A stretch of 64,000 bases of DNA from Voacanga thouarsii (Eukaryota > Streptophyta > Magnoliopsida > Gentianales > Apocynaceae): positions 1,719,001 to 1,783,000 of the forward strand of contig JANUWF010001059.1 in NCBI GenBank assembly GCA_026120185.1, read 5' to 3'. The notes under the pieces are model-generated. The model was not told the origin of the DNA. It ran no database searches and was given only the letters and a program-made list of their open reading frames with translations. Positions within the stretch are counted from its first letter, which is position 1. Every line of letters begins with the position of its first letter. Position numbers and translations under genes: made by a program. This document shows positions 11,056 to 22,905 of the stretch, piece by piece.

Positions 11056-11748
11056 ATGGTCAAAAGAGTTGTGTCGGCTGTTAGAGACTGGCCCGCTGGT
11101 TGCGGTAATCCACCTGCCCCACTACCCATAGCCGATCCACCCGCGTCTAATTCAGAGAGAGAGCGTGAGCCGTCAGTGCTAGACAACTCAGTGGTTAAGA
11201 TGGAGATAGAGGTCGAGGAGAGCCTAAGGGAAGATGAGGGAGATGAGGTGATGACGGAGTTAAGTGAGGGAGAGTTAGATGAGCTAGGGAATGAGGGAGA
11301 CGATGAGAACGAGGGAGAGATGGTTGGGGTAGAAAGAGAGGACGATGAGGTAATGGAGGTTGTCCCGGGAGAGAGAGACAGTAGGCAGTCAGCTCTAGGA
11401 GGGGTAGATAAGGGAAAGAAGAAGCTAGAAGGGAGTCCTAAGGGGTGTGGACTCCGATATAGACTGGGTGTAGATGCCATGCTAAGGAGAAAGGGGTTGG
11501 TTGATCCATCTGACTTCGGGAGTGAGAGGCCTGCGCCTAAGGGTATAGTTAGATTAGCGTTGGACGAGCTCTACGAGTCGGCCATGAGAGCTAAGAGATG
11601 CCGAGAGGGTGAGTCAGGGCAGCCAAGTGGGAGCGTTGGTTTCGCGAGGAACTACGTAGGGAGACCCGATAGTTCCGTGGGGTGGCTGGTGGAACCGACC
11701 TCTGACGACTCCGATACCACTGTTGAAACTAGGGAAAGTCGAACATAG
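11056..11748 (+). CDS. Extra acidic ORF of the inner chromovirus, intact
   Basis: Uninterrupted frame of 230 codons plus stop, starting at ATG 11056 in the context TATAGGATGGTC, 100 bases after the LTR. The N-terminus is basic (MVKRVV). Residues about 45-115 are strongly acidic (runs such as EDEGDEVMTELSEGELDEL). The middle is more basic and mixed (GCGLRYRLGVDAMLRRKG), and the C-terminus has a GESG, GFA and GWLVEPTSDDSD series similar to the outer element's ORF end. No catalytic motif, signal peptide or membrane segment is evident. It stays open while gag and pol in the same element have many stops. That may reflect recent function or base composition. It may act in packaging, chromatin contact or regulation, but nothing in the sequence decides this. 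Confidence 0.65.
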   Translation: MVKRVVSAVRDWPAGCGNPPAPLPIADPPASNSEREREPSVLDNSVVKMEIEVEESLREDEGDEVMTELSEGELDELGNEGDDENEGEMVGVEREDDEVMEVVPGERDSRQSALGGVDKGKKKLEGSPKGCGLRYRLGVDAMLRRKGLVDPSDFGSERPAPKGIVRLALDELYESAMRAKRCREGESGQPSGSVGFARNYVGRPDSSVGWLVEPTSDDSDTTVETRESRT

Positions 11749-12063
11749 AAAACCAATAGCTTTTACTCTTTCTTTCTCTGGAATTTGCATACTTTTGCTT
11801 GTTTATCTTTTCCCTAAGGGAGCATGTGGCTCATAGGGCCTATTTATCGTTCTAAATAAAAAGGGTATCGTATGAGATGACCCTTTCTTTTCTGCAAAAA
11901 ATGGTTTGTATGACAAGCATGAGTTTCGTTTATTACTTGATTTACCCCTGCACGATATCATTACATTCTCTATTAGATAAGTACATTGCTATCAACTGAT
12001 CATGCATTTAAGCATATTCTTTTCCCCTTGGTAACTAATTGACCCTGTGTGAATGTGATTAAG
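11749..12063 (+). other. Leader spacer between the acidic ORF and gag
   Basis: AT-rich with no reading frame of note. The outer element has an equivalent spacer (4377-4634). Whether gag is translated from a spliced or internally initiated RNA cannot be seen. Confidence 0.5.
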
Positions 12064-13190
12064 ATGGCACCAAGACGCAGAACAGTTGTGCATAGCAGAA
12101 CGGTGCAGGAGAGTGCATCCTCCACCCCGAAATTTGAGCAGATGCATTGTTCCACCCCCGACGTGGAAGAGCACCTGCCACGCGAGCAGGAATTGGCTTC
12201 GGAGAGGTCACGGGATGTGACCATGGGTCAGGCTTTAGACAAAATGGCCTCGATCCTGCAGAACTTGACTGAAAGGGTGGACAAGATGGCCTGGAAACCA
12301 CCGCGGGGAGAGGATGAGGCTCTGGAGCGTTTCATGAAGTTCCAGCCTCCCACATTCCAGGGGATGGTGGAACAGGACGAGAAAGCCGAGCAATGGATTG
12401 AGCAGATGGAGGATATCTTCGCTACTTTGCAGTACTCGGAAGAGAGGATGGTGAAGTTTGCTGCTTTTTGGCTGAGGGGACCGTCTCGAGCATGGTGACA
12501 GTGGGTACGGAGTGATTGGGATAAAGAGGAGCAGGAGTAGACCTGAGACGATTTTACGGAGGCTTTTCGGGCCGAGTACATTCCTCGGTGGGTGGCTGAG
12601 AAGAGGGAGGATGAATTCCAGACCCTCAGGCAGGGAGGCATAACCGTGGCCCAATACGCAGCCCGATTCATGCAGTTGTCCAAGTACTGCAAGTGCTTGG
12701 TAGATACGGAGCAGAAGCGCACCCGACAATTCGTGAAAGGGCTAAGGCCAGATTTGAGGAAGGCATTGGCTCAATCACCGCCAACGTCGTACACCGCCGC
12801 AGTGGACGCAGCTTCCCGGACAGAGAACGAAGATCGGCCTTGACCGGTGAACCGACCCTTCTAACCCAGTCGTCCACCTATGAGGCCTTCAGGCAATAAG
12901 CGACCTGCGGGTTCTATGCCGTGGGGAAATCGGGGCAAGTAGCCTCAAGTGCCTGTAGCTGGATCAATGCAAGGCAGCCCGAACTGCCGACTGTGTGGGA
13001 AGCGAGGCCACATCGAGAGAAACTGCTGGGGTAGTGGGGGTGTGAGAAGGTGTTTCAACTGCGGAGACCCAGGACATCTGAGGAATGTCTGCCCCAAACC
13101 CTTAAGGACTGAGCAGACCCCGCCGACCCAGCCAATGGGAGGCAATAGAGGTGCCGCTACTGGACTAGCTGGAGCGGGAGGCATGAAGCC
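12064..13190 (+). pseudogene. gag: gag of the inner chromovirus, with stops
   Basis: Starts MAPRRRTVVHS at ATG 12064. It has the retrotransposon-gag domain (about codons 90-250; AEYIPRW, LRQGGITVAQY) and two CCHC knuckles at about 12982-13026 (CRLCGKRGHIERNC) and 13051-13095 (CFNCGDPGHLRNVC). The frame is constant from 12064 to about 13275. It is broken by TGA 12496, TAG 12538, TGA 12544, TGA 12841, TAA 12862 and TAG 12940. Several of these sit where the family has Trp or Gln, so they look like single transitions. Role: particle formation and RNA binding. Confidence 0.9.
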
Positions 13191-13546
13191 CCAGGTGAAG
13201 GCCAAAGTTTTTGCCTTGAACCAAGAAGAAGTCAGAGCGGACGCCGCCGTGATCGAAGGTAACCTTTCCGTCTAAGGTTGTCTTGTTAATGTTCTGATAG
13301 ATCCAAGATCTACACACTCTTATGTAAGTAAAGTATGTGCTTCACGTCTGGGCTGGGAAGGAAATGAGCTACCTTATACCCTAGTAGTTAGTTCTCCCTT
13401 GGGAGAGGTGGTGGAAGCAGGTAAGAAATGGGAAGTTGTGGAGTTGAGGTTGGGAAGGAGATTCTGGAGGCCGACCTTATAATCCTGGCCATGGACGGTT
13501 ATGACTTGATCTTGGGCATGGACTAGTTGTCGAAGCACGGAGCTCT
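13191..13546 (+). pseudogene. pol: pol protease domain of the inner chromovirus, frameshifted
   Basis: Retropepsin domain that would cut the gag-pol polyprotein. The active-site region reads LIDPRSTHSY, so the Gly after the catalytic Asp pair position is Arg. A TAA occurs at 13273-13275. The reading frame shifts twice, near 13430 and near 13540 (frame 1 to 3 to 2), each explained by a single-base loss relative to the outer element. A TAG replaces Trp in the LGMDW motif (about 13524). The protease cannot be functional. Confidence 0.85.
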
Positions 13547-15160
13547 GTGGACTGCAAGATTAAGACGGTACAGTTTGTGAGACCTGGACGGGATGTAATT
13601 GAATTCAATGGCAAGCGAACGAAGGAACTGAAATTTCTTATTGCTGGAGCTAAAGCCCGAAAGTTGCTCAAGAAAGGATGTACGGTATATTTGGCGTATC
13701 TCCTAAACAAACCAAAAGGCCAGTGTACCTTGGAAAGTACAGAGGTAGTGAAAGACTTTTCGGATGTGTTCCCTACGGAGCTCACTTCCTTACCCCCTAA
13801 ACGGGAAGTTGAGTTCACCGTGGATCTGATTCCCGGAGCAGAACTGGTATCCAGAACCCCCTACCGGATGGCACTGACAGAGTTGAAGGAGCAATTGGAA
13901 GAACTGCTAAGGCAAGGCTACATTCTGCCGAGTACGTCACCGTGGGGAGCCCCGGTGTTGTTTGTCAAGAAAAAAGATGGTACCTTGAGGCTATCTATCG
14001 ACTATCGGGGACTGAACAATCTAACGATCAAGAATAAATACCCTCTACCCTTGATCGAAGAGTTGTTTGATCAACTGCAAGGCGCTTCTTGCTTTTCGAA
14101 ATTGGACCTACGGCAAGGATACTATCAGGTGAGGATCAAAGAAGAAGACATTCCTAAGACTGCATTCAACACGCGGTATGGCCATTACGAATTTGTAGTA
14201 ATGTCGTTCGGTGTAACCAACGCACCGGCAGTATTCATGGATTTGATGCATCGCATTTTTCAACCATACTTGGACAAGTTCGTGGTCATATTCATCGATG
14301 ACATTTTAATCTACTCCAAAAATCCGGAGGACCACGCGGAGCACTTACAGTTGGTCCTAGAGAAGTTGAGGGAATTCAAGCTTTACGTTAAGTTCAGTAA
14401 GTGCGAGTTTTGGCTGAGCTCAGTGTCTTTCCTTGGTCACGTGATATCCAAGGAGAGGATCAAGGTGGACCCTGCTAAGGTAGAAGCCGTAGCTAATTCG
14501 AAACAACCGGAGAACATTACCGAGATACGAAGTTTCCTTGGGTTGGCCGGGTACTATCGGTGTTTCATTAAAAATTTCTCCACTTTAGCTTCACCGATGA
14601 CACGACTGTTGAAGAAGGATGTTGTTTTTGCTTGGAGTGAGAAGTGCAAGAAGAGCTTCCAAGAACTTAAGAGGAGGTTGATTTCAGCACCCGTACTGAG
14701 CCTGCCCGAGGCTGATAAGCCCTATGCACTCTATACAGATGCATCCAAGGAAGGACTAGGAGTTGTACTGATGCAGGAAGGGAAGGTCATAGCCTATGCA
14801 TCTAGGAAGCTAAAGCCGCACGAAGTTAATTATCCCACGTATGACCTAGAGCTAGTAGTTATAGTGTTTGCCTTGAAGAAATGGCGACATTACTTGTATG
14901 GTGCACAATACAAGGTTTTTACGGACCATAAGAGTTTGAAGTACATCTTCTCGCAAAAGGACTTGAATCTCCGACAGCGTAGGTGGATGGAGTTCCTGAA
15001 AGAATATAAGTGCCCTATTAACTATCATCCGGGTAAAGCGAATGTCGTAGCAGACGCTCTAAGCCGAAAGGTGAAAATGGCACACTTGAGAATACAGGAG
15101 GTGTCGGCAGTCCAGGATATACTGGAGAAAGAGGCGCAAGTGCAAGAGAGGAAGATCTAC
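13547..15160 (+). pseudogene. pol: pol RT and RNase H of the inner chromovirus, frame open
   Basis: Long open frame with all RT blocks: [32 protein letters not shown] and catalytic FIDD at 14291-14302. The usual PFG is SFG (MSFGVTNA), a P-to-S change. RNase H follows (about 14720-15075) with [15 protein letters not shown] and VVADALSR. It copies element RNA into DNA in the particle and removes the template. This domain pair looks intact, but it lies in a polyprotein broken on both sides, so it is called a pseudogene. Confidence 0.9.
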
Positions 15161-16633
15161 GTGAGCAACCTGACCCTGAAACCCAATCTGGACCAGGAAA
15201 TTGTATCAGGTCAACAGAGTAGTATAGAATTTCAAACTTTCAGGGAGAAAGAGATCGCGAGAGGAGGAGGCGATTTCCGAACCGATGAGAAAGGGGTATT
15301 GTACTTTCGGGACCGGATTTGCGTAGCGGACATCCAAGACTTAAGGAAGAGAATACTGGACAAAGTGCACAAGAGCAAATATACCATACACCCTGGGGAG
15401 GTAAAGATGTACTAAGACTTGAAGAGGAAATATTGGTGGGCTGGAATGAAGAGGGATGTAGTTCATCATGTGTCAACCTGCCTGACATGCCAGAAGGTTA
15501 AGATGGAGCATAAGAAGTCTGCAGGTTTACTGCAACCGTTACCGATTCCCGAATGGAAATGGGAAGAGGTGACCATGGACTTTGTGACTGGCCTTCCGAT
15601 GACCAAGTCACACAAAGATGCGATCTGGGTGGTAGTGTACCGATTGACTAAGACAGCTCATTTCATACCGGTAAACGTAAGGGACTCAATGGAAAAGTTG
15701 GCTCAGACATATACCCGAGAAATTGTAAGGTTGCATGGTGTACCGTCGAGCATCGTATCGGATAGGGACCCTAGATTCACTTCAAGGTTCTGGGGTAAGT
15801 TCCAGGAGTCTCTGGGCACGACCCTGAAATTCACCACCTCTGCTCATCCGCAAACAGACGGTCAATCCGAAAGAGTCATTCAGATACTGGAAGACATCCT
15901 CCGAGCATGTATCTTGGACTTTGGAGATAAGTGGATTGAGTGTTTACCGCATGCGGAGTTAGCATATAACAACAGCTATCAGGCGTCGATCGGAATGGCA
16001 CCGTACGAAGCACTGTATGGGTGAAAATGTCAAGTACCGATATACTGGGGATGGATAGAAGAAGGGAACGTTAAAAAGACTGGTGAAGTATGCATTCAGG
16101 AGATGACAGACAAGATTAAGTTAATTCGGGAAAGGCTAAGGGCAACGCAAAGCAGACAAAAAAGTTATGCAGACACTAGAATGAGGGAATTGGAGTTCCA
16201 AGTAGGTGACCGTGCATTCTTGAAGTTGACTCCTAGTAGAGGAATCCTGAAACATCCGAGAGGAGGGAAGTTGAGTCCTAGGTATTTGGGACCATTCCCG
16301 ATATTGGAGAAAATTGGACCGGTTGCCTACTGATTGGAACTACCTGATGGCCTAACTGGGATGCATGACGTATTCCATGTCTCTCAGTTGAAAATGTACA
16401 ATCCCGATCCGAGTCATGTACTCAATGAGGAACCGTTGGAGTTGCAACCCAATCTAAGCTATGTGGAGAGACCCGTCAAGATCTTGGAGCGGAGTATTAA
16501 GACGCTCCGAAACAAGCGGATACCCATGGTGAAGATACTGTGGGATCATCACGGAGCACAAGATGCAACGTGAGAAACGGAGGAATGGTTAAGACGAAAG
16601 TATCCGGGTATGCTCGAAGGGTATGGAATCTGA
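15161..16633 (+). pseudogene. pol: pol integrase and chromodomain of the inner chromovirus
   Basis: Same frame as RT. The HHCC zinc finger (H-x7-H near 15370, CLTC near 15487) precedes a DDE core: Asp in MDFVTGLP, Asp in VSDRDPRF and Glu in the SERVIQILE region. A C-terminal chromodomain follows (about 16460-16630; RPVKILERSIKTLRNK, VKILWDHHG), which in chromoviruses is thought to guide integration to heterochromatin. TAA 15413, TGA 16022, TGA 16331 and TGA 16571 break the frame. The natural end is TGA 16631-16633. Confidence 0.9.
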
Positions 16634-16654
16634 ATTTCGAGACGAAATTCTCTT

Positions 16655-16667
16655 AAAGGGGAGGAGA
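16655..16667 (+). other. Polypurine tract of the inner element
   Basis: AAAGGGGAGGAGA directly before the 3' LTR, the usual second-strand primer site. Confidence 0.88.
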
Positions 16668-19600
16668 TGTAATACCCCGCCCAAAATCACCTTTGACTAT
16701 GGGGAAAAGTCATGCATTGCATAGCGTCTTGCATTTTATGTGGTAGCTAGAATAATTTTTATTTGCATGGATACATATGAATTTTTTCGTTGCTTCTGCA
16801 TTTGAATTAATTGATGTAAAATAGTTGTGTTGTTAAAGATTTGGATAAGGGAGGTTTGGTCGAAGATTTGGAAGGATGAGTATTGGGGTGGTAAGAACTT
16901 CTTGTAGAAAAATTAGTATTGGAGTTGTTTTGGAATAGCGGGGAGGATGGTGATTTCCTTTGGTGACCCTAGTTCGAATCCTACCTTTTGTGAAGTTAGT
17001 TTCTCTTCTTGAAATTCTTTTCTTTAGACCATTTCTGGTCTTGGCCGAAAAAGAACCTAGCTATCCTAGAGAAATTTTAGTATTTTTACTCCAAGGAAAT
17101 AAGTCTCTATATTTACTTCATAAATTCAAGGACTTTGATGTAAATAAAGTTCACCCTTAATTTTCAGCTTGTGTTCCTTAGGATTTTCAAAAAAACCCTA
17201 GCTAGTAATTAAAATATTAGCTTGATTTTAGTTAGATAGATGTTGCCATGGATAGGTGGAATTAATGAATCCTTTTCCTAATAGGAAATCTTGTTGATTT
17301 TAATCCTAGAATGTTAGCTAAAAATTTGGAAAAAATTCCAGCAAGTGCTGCCACTTCTTGGAGGACTTGTAGCTCAATCCAAACTCTTCTAGGACTAGAG
17401 GAAATCCTATCCAAATCCTTGATAAAAACCAGATTTTATTTTAATCCAAATTCAACTAGGATTTTCTTCCTTTTCCTAGCTGAATTTCGGCAGCCTCGTG
17501 TCACCACAAGCTGTCCGAAAATTCCAGCTTCTTAGCTACAATCCAACTCTGTAAATCCTAGCTCAAAACACCTAAATATTCCTCATCAATTCAGGGTACC
17601 TTAGTTGCACAAAACCAGAATTTTGTTCACACAAAATCACTGAAATTCGTCCAGCTTGTACACAGAAAATTCGGTCAGCTTTGTGCAGGAATTTCGGCCA
17701 GCTTTGAACTCCTACTCCAACCGAAATTCTGCACACATAACCCACTGAAAAACCCCAGCTGATCAAGCTATTTTCAGCAACCAAAACCCTCAATTTTCCT
17801 CTGGAAATTTCGGTAGAAGTACAGCAGCCAAAACAGTCCAAACCTTGCTACTCTTGCACAGAATTTTCACAGCACTTGCACAGGATTTTTCAGTCATCAG
17901 AACTCACTCAAACTCTTCCTTGTTTGGCCCAAAATTCTGAACACATTCAGCCCTTCCCGTGAGCAGTATTTTAGCCAGCATAAAGGAGCAAAATTGCAGA
18001 ATCTTTTCCTCCATTAAACTCCCCTAAAATCGGCAGCAAGGAGACACGCAACAAGCTAAAATTTCGCCCTTGCTGTCCATGAAACCTAAAGCCATTAGGA
18101 GTCTATCTAAACATCACCATCTAACCCTAAACCAATCCTCTTCAACTCTAAATCATAGCAACCGTCTACCCTCTCCATTCTACACGAAAATTTCAGCAAC
18201 ATCTCTCCCAGCAAAATTTTTGAAAACACAAGAGCTATTCTAAGCCAAAGTCAAACACACCTTAAGGTAAGCACAAATCCTTTCAACCCCTTGATGCCGT
18301 TTTCCCTAATGATTCTTTTCTCTTCTTCTACCCTTAAATCACGCCCTATAGAGGCTAATTTCATATTCTTCTTTAATTTTCGGTTAAGAGGAGCAAATGA
18401 GGTAGCTTTTCTCTCATTTTCAAGCGAACTCGGGACGATCACCATAGGAGCATCGAGACCTCATTACCCGGTAGTTGCAAGGTAAGGGAATACCCTCCCT
18501 TGATGCTGAAAGTAAAGTTTAATGGTGTTTATTAGCGAGATGAACATGTGGTTGTAGTATATGGTCTTTGGGGATTGAGTAGTTTACTTGGAATTAAATA
18601 GGGGATTGCGAATTGTTGTGAAAATAAATGGGATTAGAGCATGTTTGAATTAATTGAGACCCTGATCATGATGTTATATGGTTTAGATCAGGAGGATAAT
18701 TGAGGAAAGCCAGCTGTGAATTTTTTGCATTTATCTGAGGCATATCAAGTAAGTCCTTGCATAAACTCTTTTATTAGATGTTGTAATGGTAAGTCCTTTT
18801 ATAAACTGTTTTGTTAAAGGTTGTGATGGCAAGTCTATGTTGTGAAGCTTTGTAAAGCTATTGTTAAACTATGTTTGCTTGGGTTGTAAACATGGATATT
18901 TATTCTTTAAACGCTTTTGTCAAAATAACGATTTTAGCAAGAAACCCATTCTTTTCCTTAAATTTTTAGAAATCTCTTTTAAAGAAAACCACGTTTTACA
19001 AAGCCAAGGTTTGGAAATATTTTGAATCAGGAATTGACGGATATATTCGTTGAGTACTCAATAAGGGTAGGCTAACAATACTAGTCTTGGAGGGCTAGCG
19101 TAAGTCTTCTGGCAGGAGGCCACCTCCAGAAGATGAACTCTGCTTGAAAAGGTGACAGTGTTGGTTGGTCAGGCCAGTCCGAGCTAGCTTTATACCTAAA
19201 AGGTATTATTTATATTCTCGGCATGGACACCCGGATGGTTTTGTTGGGTGTAGAGATGGAAAAGTATCTCACCCGGTGAGCTGTACACTCACCTTGATCA
19301 GAACGCCCAACGTGTGGTAATCTGGTCCGGACAAGGTGCACAAAGTGTGGTGCCTTGGCCATTTTGTTCTCATGGAGCCCAACGTGTGGTGACATGACTT
19401 TTATCCGAGTGGAGGATTTATTTCGTATAAAGTGTGACAATGAGAAAAACCCACTCCTTGCGAAAAGAGATTGTTTATGACTTGCCAAATTATTTCTACA
19501 AATGTTTTTTACACTTTGCATACACGAATTATTTAAAAAACCATGTGCACACACAGGACTTACTGAGATTTATTCTCACACTATTTTACATCATGTTTTC

Positions 19601-19887
19601 AGGAGATAGACTGTGCTGAGTCAGCGGGGCATGTAATAGTTGAAGCTTTTGCTATTTTCTCTATCCGTTATAGGAGACATTTGTTGCTTATGCTTCTAAA
19701 CAATATTTTGTTTTATTTCGTTTTGCTCCAAGTTGAGCCTGATGTAATAAGAATATTTCTTTATTTATCTAAGTTGATCCTTTTGGAGATTGCCTTTATA
19801 TTTTATACCTCGTTCTAAAGACCCCTTGTCCTACGGGACAGGGCGACATCCCCGCCCTTTTAGGGTACGTAGTCGTGGGGTGTCACA
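16668..19887 (+). repeat. 3' LTR of the inner chromovirus
   Basis: Near-identical partner of 7740-10955 with the same TGTAATACCCC start and GTGTCACA end, followed by the TSD TTTGA. Differences seen are scattered, mostly transitions, for example in the first 120 bases. Confidence 0.96.
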
Positions 19888-20575
19888 TTTGAAGCAAGAA
19901 ATAGTGGAGGCTCAGCGAAGCAACGCCGAGTTTCAAATCTTCAAGGATAAGGAGCTTAAGAAACCAGACAGTGAATTTCGTGAAGATGAAGCGGGAATTT
20001 TCCATTTCAGAGATCAATTGTGTGTATCTGGGGAACCGCAATTGAAGGACAGAATTTTGGAGGAAGCACACAAGAGCAAGTACGCCATTCATCCGGGGGA
20101 GGCCAAAATGTATCAGGATTTGAAAAGAGCTTATTGGTGGCCCGGACTGAAGCGAGATGTGGTCAAGTATGTTTCGACCTGTCTCACCTGCCAGAAAGTT
20201 AAAGTGGAGCATAAGAAGTCAGCAGGACTATTGCAGCCATTGCCTGTGCCGGAATAGAAGTGGGAGGAGGTGACTATGGACTTTGTCACCGGACTCCCCA
20301 TGTCAAAGACTCAGAAGGATGCCATATAGGTAGTGGTGGATCGACTGACCAAGTTGGCCAATTTCATACCGGTAAATGTGAGGGACTCCATGGAGAAGCT
20401 GGCTCAGACTTATGTTTGAGAGATAGTCCGACTTCATGGAGTACCTTCAAGCATAGTATCTGACTGAGAGCCGAGGTTTACTTCTCATTTTTGGGGAAAG
20501 TTCTAGGAGGCGATGGGATCGAATTTAAAATTCAGTACGATGGCGCATCCGCAGACTGATGGGCAATCAGAAAGG
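19888..20575 (+). pseudogene. pol: pol part 2 of the outer chromovirus: integrase, N-terminal and core part
   Basis: Resumes after the TSD TTTGA. It includes the integrase zinc finger (HKSKYAIHPGE, CLTCQKVK) and the first part of the DDE core (MDFVTGLP, PQTDGQSER). Stops at about 20255 (TAG for Trp), 20326, 20416, 20464 and 20503 all fit single transitions from the inner element's codons. A solo LTR begins at 20576 between the codons of the SERVIQ motif. Confidence 0.9.
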
Positions 20576-22097
20576 TATTAGAATTCGTGGACTCCTAAAC
20601 GCGAAAAACATCCATGAATCCCTCCCGAAGACCCAAGTAAACGATTAAGGAGATCCAAGATTTAAGAATTACCTCTGGTTGCTGTAATCAAAATCCTCCG
20701 ATTCTGATTGCGCTGTTGTACGTTCAATCCGAACAATCACCAGACGCTGCAATATGCGAACGTCCTCTATCGGATACACACCGCGAACTCACTCGATACC
20801 CAGGGAGTGCTAGCGCCTAGGGTTTGAGAGGTTTTTTTCTTCTGGTAGAGAATGGCACGAATATTCTCAAACGAAAAATTGGACTCTTGAAAAGACGGGT
20901 AGGGTTTTCATAAAAACCGCCGAACCTCTTAGAGTCTAACCCTAATAATATCTTATCATATTCTATTTTAAATTCAAATTAAATTAAAACTGATATGATA
21001 AGATTCTGCCATTATCTCAGTAATTTAACTAATTAATTTACCGAGTTAGATTCTTATAATCTGGACATCATCCTGATACATTGAATGTGGACATATTTCC
21101 AGATTCATTGTATCTGGTAAATTTTCTAAGTATGATTAACTTAGACATATTTCCAGATTCATCGAATCTGGTCACCAGAAAAATAACCTAACAAGTTCGC
21201 TTATTGTGTGACCCTATAGGTTTATTTAACACTGGCAGTGTGCCTAAATCATATTTAAATGGCCCACAAGTTATAAGCGGTTTCTATCAAAACATTAAAA
21301 CTATCCAGGTTAAATGAAGATCGGTGATCTCTTTGAACCAAACCATAATTTTATATTTAGTCTTGTTGTCACACGATATCCAGATTAAGCATAAGGCACG
21401 GAGCATGTCATCCTTATTAAGCTTAATTAATTATTTCTTGATTTCATAGTAGACTGTTCAAACAAATGATATCAATATCTTAGATTGATATATTTGAGCA
21501 CGGCCATGCATTTTTAACAGTCAACTTATCAAGGGGCCCATGGATATCTCTCCCGTAATTGAGAGGGTCAAATTCCTTCACAATCAATCATATTCCTCTC
21601 CTTGATTTATTCTATATCCAACAGTAGTCTAATTTATTATCTGGTTAAAGACAACTTTATACAATGTCAAAATATAGAATTTATCAAGTAGGAAACTATG
21701 ATGAATTTAGGTCGAAGGACTTTCAATATTATTATGGCTAGAAAGTACTTATGACATATTCCATGAAGTACTCTCACATTGGGTCATGTCCAATACAATG
21801 TTCTCTAACATTTATTTATGTCTTGACTCGATATCACAAATATCCATGGCCAGTAAAACATAGCCATCAAGTCACAAACATACTAATCTTAATTTATTAT
21901 TATTCCAATAATAATAATCGATCAGGGACAGTTTTAGAATAGTCATTGTATTCATTGTAGGGTTTTACTATCAAGTCACGTACTTGATGACCACAAAACA
22001 AAACTCACTATTCATGAAAAGGAAAGCCTCATATTATTATATAAAACATAATGACAATAGTATAAATACAAATTGACTCTAGGGTATATCCCCAACA
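20576..22097 (-). repeat. Copia-type solo LTR, first copy
   Basis: 1,522 bp flanked by the TSD AAAGG (20571-20575, 22098-22102). On the minus strand it begins TGTTGGGGATATACC, a common Ty1/copia LTR start, and ends CACGAATTCTAATA. No internal region is present, so recombination between two LTRs has removed it. The same family recurs at 30693-32200 in the same orientation. Noncoding and AT-rich. Confidence 0.93.
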
Positions 22098-22859
22098 AAA
22101 GGGTGATCCAAATATTAGAAGATATGTTTAGAAGATATGTTGAGAGCCTGTGTCCTGGATTTCGGGGATAAGTGGATCGAGTGTGTGCCGTATGCCGAGC
22201 TATCGTATAATAATAGCTACCAAGCCTCAATTGGGATGGCACCATATGAGGCTTTGTATGGGCGCAAGTGTCAGGTACCGTTGTATTGGAGTTGGACGGA
22301 AGATGGTCATGTGAGCAAAACTGGAGAGGTCTATGTCCAAGAAATGTTGGATAAAGTGAAACTGGTTCGGGAAATGTTAAAGGTGGCTCAAAGCCGACAT
22401 AAGAGCTATGCGGACAATCGGCGAAGGGATCTAGAATTTCAAGTTGGGGATAGCGTATTTTTGAAGCTGACTCCGAATAGGGAAATATTGAAGCATCCAA
22501 AAGGCGAAAAGTTGAATCCGAGGTATTTGAGGCCGTTCCTCATTAAGGAAAGAATTGGACCAGTAGCTTACCGATTAGACTTGCCGGATGGGTTTACGGG
22601 AATCCACGATGTGTTCCATGTGTCACAATTGAAGAAGTATAATGCGGATCCCGGTCATGTATTGAATGATGAGCCATTGGTGTTACAGCCAGATCTGAGC
22701 TATGTGGAGAAGCCTGTGCGGATATTGGACCGCAGTGTCAAAACCATGTGAAATAAGCATATACCAATGGTTAAGATTCAGTGGGAGCACCATGGCACGC
22801 AGGATGCCACATGGGAATCAGAAGAATGGGTTAAGCGGAAGTATCCCGAGCTGAGATAG
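22098..22859 (+). pseudogene. pol: pol part 3 of the outer chromovirus: integrase C-terminus and chromodomain
   Basis: Continues the integrase from GVIQ onward. A duplication of the AGAAGATATGTT words occurs near 22120-22140, giving a local frame change. After that a clean frame runs from about 22137: YNNSYQASIGMAPYEALYG, GDSVFLKLTP, HDVFHVSQLKKY, then the chromodomain (KPVRILDRSVKTM, EHHGTQDATWESEEW). TGA 22749-22751 interrupts the chromodomain. The natural stop is TAG 22857-22859. Confidence 0.9.
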
Positions 22860-22892
22860 AGGTATGCTTGAATTTCGGGACTAAATTCTTCT

Positions 22893-22905
22893 AAGGAGGG
22901 GAGGA
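22893..22905 (+). other. Polypurine tract of the outer element
   Basis: AAGGAGGGGAGGA directly before the 3' LTR start TGTGGAACCCC. Confidence 0.88.

Larger units (their letters stand above)
7740..19887 (+). mobile_element. Inner Tekay/Del-like Ty3/gypsy chromovirus
   Basis: Complete 12,148-bp element inserted between the RNase H and integrase parts of the outer element. The TSD is TTTGA (7735-7739, 19888-19892). LTRs are 7740-10955 and 16668-19887. The interior holds a PBS, an intact acidic ORF, gag, pol with chromodomain and a PPT. The LTRs differ at only a few positions per 100 bases in the stretches compared by eye, mostly transitions, so the insertion is fairly recent. Removing the element restores the outer pol reading frame across the junction. 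The LTR family differs from the outer one although the 3' parts are related. Confidence 0.96.
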
